Positions 20,231 to 23,128 of a stretch of DNA of 23,128 nt are shown piece by piece (the first letter of the stretch is position 1; each line of letters opens with the position of its first letter). The DNA comes from RGIG1828 sp045592485 (GTDB taxonomy: Bacteria > Bacillota > Clostridia > UMGS1810). The position numbers and the translations under genes were made by a program. Under the pieces are notes generated by a model. The model worked only from the letters and a program-made list of their open reading frames with translations. It made no database searches and was not told the origin of the DNA. The stretch spans positions 1-23,128 of the forward strand of contig JAZNUS010000154.1 of NCBI GenBank assembly GCA_045592485.1, read 5' to 3'.

Positions 20231-23128
20231 ATGGCACAGCCTGACGGTAGCTTGGTGTTTGACACCAAGATAATAACCACAGGATTTAATAAAGGTATGG
20301 CGGCAATAAAAACTGCTGCCAAAGGTATAGGAGCAATTACTGCAGGCTTTGCCGCCGCTACGGGTGCTGCTCTTAAATTTGCAGGCGAGCTTGAGCAAAA
20401 CCTCGGAGGCTCTGAGGCGGTATTCAAGCAATATGCAAGTACAATTCAAAAAACTGCAGACACGGCATTCAAGAATATGGGGCTGTCTACTGCAGACTTT
20501 TTGGCAACAGCCAACAAAATGGGCGCACTGTTTCAAGGCTCCGGCTTTCAGATTCAGGAATCTGCAGAACTGAGCGCCAAGACAATGCAGAGGGCGGCAG
20601 ATGTAGCATCTATCATGGGAATTGATATCAGCATGGCAATGGAATCAATTGCCGGAGCTGCCAAAGGTAACTTCACCATGATGGACAATCTCGGTGTGGC
20701 AATGAACGACACCACCCTTGCCGCCTATGCTCTTGAAAAGGGTATTGCAAAGAGTACCCGACAGATGACAAATCAAGAAAAAATTGCACTGGCAATGCAG
20801 ATGTTTCTTGAAAAAACTGAGTATGCAACAGGCAACTATGCCAAAGAGAATGAAACCCTGGCAGGTTCTCTTGCTACTGCAAAGGCAGCACTTGAAAACT
20901 TTCTTGCCGGAACGGGCAAGGCTGAAGACTTGGCAGAGAGCCTCAGTGGTGCAGCTCAGGTTATCATAGAAAACATTGGAGAGCTGACACCGAAGCTTGC
21001 TACAGGACTGTCAGATGTGTTTGCAGAGCTTGCGCCGATGATGCCGTCTATGCTTGAACAGCTTGTAGATGGCGTTCTCGACGGTGCTGATGAGCTTGCT
21101 GATTCATTTGGTGATATGTTCTCAAGCATTGTTACCATAGCTGCGGGAAGTGCACCCGATATATTGGATGCATCAATACTTCTGATGGAATCCTTTATAG
21201 ACGGCATAGTTGACAATAGCGACGATGTTGCCTCTGCTGCCATTGAAGTTGGAGAAGCTGTGATATCGGGATTTGTAAAGATAGTTCCGAAAGCCGTGAG
21301 TGCTGCAGGCGAAATTGCAGAGGCTTTTGCTGATGAGCTTGGAAAGGCATATCCGATATTTAAGCCTTTCACAAGCGTTGTGAAATTGCTTGCTGATAAT
21401 GTAGAGTTATGTGCAGTTGCATTTGCTGTCTGGAAAACATCAGCAGCAATTACCGGAATCATAACAACAGTTACCGCTGGCATTAAAACTTTGATAACAG
21501 GTGTACAGGGTGCTACTGTTGCACAGAAATTGTGGAATGTTGCCATGAGTGCAAACCCTATTGGTGCAGTTGTCACCGGCGTTGTTGCACTTACTGCAGG
21601 AATAATTGCTTTGGTTTCCGCATTTGATAATGCACCTGAATGGGAGAAGGAATGCGAAGAAATTCGTTCTCACCGAGAAGAACTTGAACAGACAAACGAA
21701 GAGTGGCTAGAGATTGTAAAAGCACAGAAAAATGCTGAAGCTAGCACAAACTCTGAAATGAATCATATTCAAAAATTGTCTCAGGAACTCAGGGAATTAG
21801 CTGATGAAAACGGTAATGTCGCCGAATCAGAAAGAGCACGCGCCCAGTTTATATTAGGAGAACTTAACGAAGCTCTTGGCACTGAGTATTCCATGAATCA
21901 AGGTAGAATTTCACAGTATCAGCAATTATCTGCGGAGATAGATAATCTGATTGCTAAGAAAAGAGCCGAGGCATTGCTTAATTCTAAGCAAGAAGCATAT
22001 GATAGTGCTGTCGGACAAATTGATGAAAAGCAAGCTGTTTTGCAGGAAGAAACAAGGCAGTATCAATTGGCAAGAGAAGAAGTCGAAAGATACACTACTC
22101 AAATTGAATATCTCAAACAAAAACAAAAAGAACTTCAGGAAACCAAGCCTCTCGATTGGGAATATGAGTACGATTCACTTACTCTTCAAATTGATGATTT
22201 GAATGATGAGCTCGAAGGTGCAAATACAAAACTTGGTGAACATAAGGGGGCAATGGATGCGGCCTCGATTGCTGTAAATGATTTGAATACTACAATTATG
22301 GATTATGAAGGCACTTATGAAAACATCATCAAAGGTGATTATAATGCTGTATTCAGAGGCTCTTATAAAAGTGCAAGCGGATATGCTGATGGTACAAGTG
22401 CTGCATTAACAGACGGACAATCTGATGTTGAAGCTACTGCTTCGTCTATGGGTCAAGATGTGGCGAGAGCTGTGGGAAATGGATTGAAAATTGCCATGCC
22501 GAATACTGGACCGGCAATGAAAGAGTTTGGCAATCAACTCAACAAAACCATGTCTCCGATTATTGAAGGAGCCAGAGCAGAGGGTGAAAATCTTATCCTC
22601 TCACTTGCAGGCGGTGTATCACTAAAAATATCAGATGCAGTTACTGTGTCTGAGGACGGATCGCAGAAGATTATAGACGGACTCAAAGTCAGTGAAGCGG
22701 TGGCAAAGCAGCTTGGTATCGATTACATACAAGGTGTTATGAATGGTATGGATTCCATGATTAACCCTCTTTGGAATAAGGCATTTACCATAATGCAAGG
22801 AATGCATGAATATGGTGCAAAACCGGGCGTGCGTTCAAACTCCCCTGCCAAAGATGGCATTGATCTTGGTACGGATTATGTATTAGGTGTCGAAATTGGT
22901 CTCGAAGACGAAGCTCCTATACTGAACAAAAGAGCAAAAGAAACTGCCGAAAGCATGAATAAAAGTTTTGCCGATGCTCTTTCAAAAGGTATGAACACCA
23001 TTCGCTCTGAAATTGCTTCTATCACAGGAGCGATAACAGAAGAAGCTGAGAAAAATGTCAAAGCTTTTGATGCAGAGCTTAAAAAGATTGAAATGCTACG
23101 CGACTTTGGTATTGATGATGAAGAAACC
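20231..23128 (+). CDS. Tape measure protein (partial, 3' end beyond window)
   Basis: At least 966 codons are open to the window edge. The tape measure protein sets tail length, is threaded by the tail tube and helps DNA entry. The N-terminus (MAQPDGSLVFDTKIITTGFNKGM) and the early block around AALKFAGELEQNLGGSEAVFKQYA are typical of Firmicute siphophages. A hydrophobic stretch lies at about residues 384-470, with alanine/threonine-rich helices that may insert in the membrane. A coiled-coil segment (about 470-700) is more AT-rich in DNA and richer in Lys/Gln than the flanks, suggesting mosaic exchange. A conserved block, GVRSNSPAKDGIDLGTDYVLG, follows near residue 868. The C-terminus is missing. 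Confidence 0.9.
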   Translation, partial: MAQPDGSLVFDTKIITTGFNKGMAAIKTAAKGIGAITAGFAAATGAALKFAGELEQNLGGSEAVFKQYASTIQKTADTAFKNMGLSTADFLATANKMGALFQGSGFQIQESAELSAKTMQRAADVASIMGIDISMAMESIAGAAKGNFTMMDNLGVAMNDTTLAAYALEKGIAKSTRQMTNQEKIALAMQMFLEKTEYATGNYAKENETLAGSLATAKAALENFLAGTGKAEDLAESLSGAAQVIIENIGELTPKLATGLSDVFAELAPMMPSMLEQLVDGVLDGADELADSFGDMFSSIVTIAAGSAPDILDASILLMESFIDGIVDNSDDVASAAIEVGEAVISGFVKIVPKAVSAAGEIAEAFADELGKAYPIFKPFTSVVKLLADNVELCAVAFAVWKTSAAITGIITTVTAGIKTLITGVQGATVAQKLWNVAMSANPIGAVVTGVVALTAGIIALVSAFDNAPEWEKECEEIRSHREELEQTNEEWLEIVKAQKNAEASTNSEMNHIQKLSQELRELADENGNVAESERARAQFILGELNEALGTEYSMNQGRISQYQQLSAEIDNLIAKKRAEALLNSKQEAYDSAVGQIDEKQAVLQEETRQYQLAREEVERYTTQIEYLKQKQKELQETKPLDWEYEYDSLTLQIDDLNDELEGANTKLGEHKGAMDAASIAVNDLNTTIMDYEGTYENIIKGDYNAVFRGSYKSASGYADGTSAALTDGQSDVEATASSMGQDVARAVGNGLKIAMPNTGPAMKEFGNQLNKTMSPIIEGARAEGENLILSLAGGVSLKISDAVTVSEDGSQKIIDGLKVSEAVAKQLGIDYIQGVMNGMDSMINPLWNKAFTIMQGMHEYGAKPGVRSNSPAKDGIDLGTDYVLGVEIGLEDEAPILNKRAKETAESMNKSFADALSKGMNTIRSEIASITGAITEEAEKNVKAFDAELKKIEMLRDFGIDDEET

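Noticed and set aside
20956..21576. 206-codon minus-strand frame within the tape measure gene
   Set aside because: Low-complexity Ala/Ser/Thr composition is the mirror of the repetitive alanine-rich plus-strand gene; no supporting signals.

Overview
The window looks like the left two thirds of a Mu-like transposable prophage (or temperate phage genome) of a low-to-mid GC Firmicute, most likely a gut Clostridium-class host. The evidence is strong AGGAGG-type ribosome binding sites, Firmicute-type phage structural proteins and intergenic palindromic repeats of a kind I associate with Oscillospiraceae/Ruminococcaceae genomes. No tRNA, rRNA, CRISPR array or clearly chromosomal housekeeping gene is visible. 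The first two bases are 5'-TG, as at Mu ends, and the window stops inside the tape measure gene, so lysis and tail-tip genes lie beyond it.

Layout. (1) 1-316: gene-free AT-rich left end. (2) 317-1758, minus strand: lysogeny unit with an XRE-type repressor and, behind it, a lipoprotein made of two repeats, probably a lysogenic conversion or superinfection exclusion gene. (3) 1771-1981: divergent control region with a consensus early promoter, two dyad operators and a leader hairpin. (4) 1982-8175, plus strand: early operon with small unknown proteins, MuA transposase, MuB ATPase, an AbrB-zinc ribbon protein, a coiled-coil protein, GemA and a Mor-type activator, closed by a hairpin at 8179-8221. 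(5) 8224-10002: middle unit behind a probable Mor-dependent promoter, carrying the Mu gp25-gp26-gp27-like trio and a NusG paralog. (6) 10003-10445: long, highly structured leader. (7) 10446-23128: late morphogenesis operon of A118/SPP1-like siphophage type: terminase, portal, MuF-type minor capsid protein with an extra C-terminal domain and a small following gene, scaffold, capsid, connectors, tail tube, tail chaperones and tape measure.

Inferred cascade: repressor loss opens the early promoter; MuA/MuB replicate the phage by transposition; Mor turns on the middle promoter; the NusG paralog then lets polymerase cross hairpins and terminators in the late leader (10003-10445) and inside the late operon (15171-15197, 15265-15296, perhaps 20174-20196). 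The most notable features are (a) this candidate phage-encoded NusG/LoaP-type processive antitermination circuit, (b) the MuF minor capsid protein fused to a DUF6883-like C-terminal domain and followed by a DUF4926-like gene, which resembles a phage-borne polymorphic toxin with its immunity gene, and (c) a nine-codon leader ORF ending Pro-Pro-stop directly on a strong terminator upstream of the capsid genes. All functions are inferred from sequence patterns and remembered family signatures; no database search was run.
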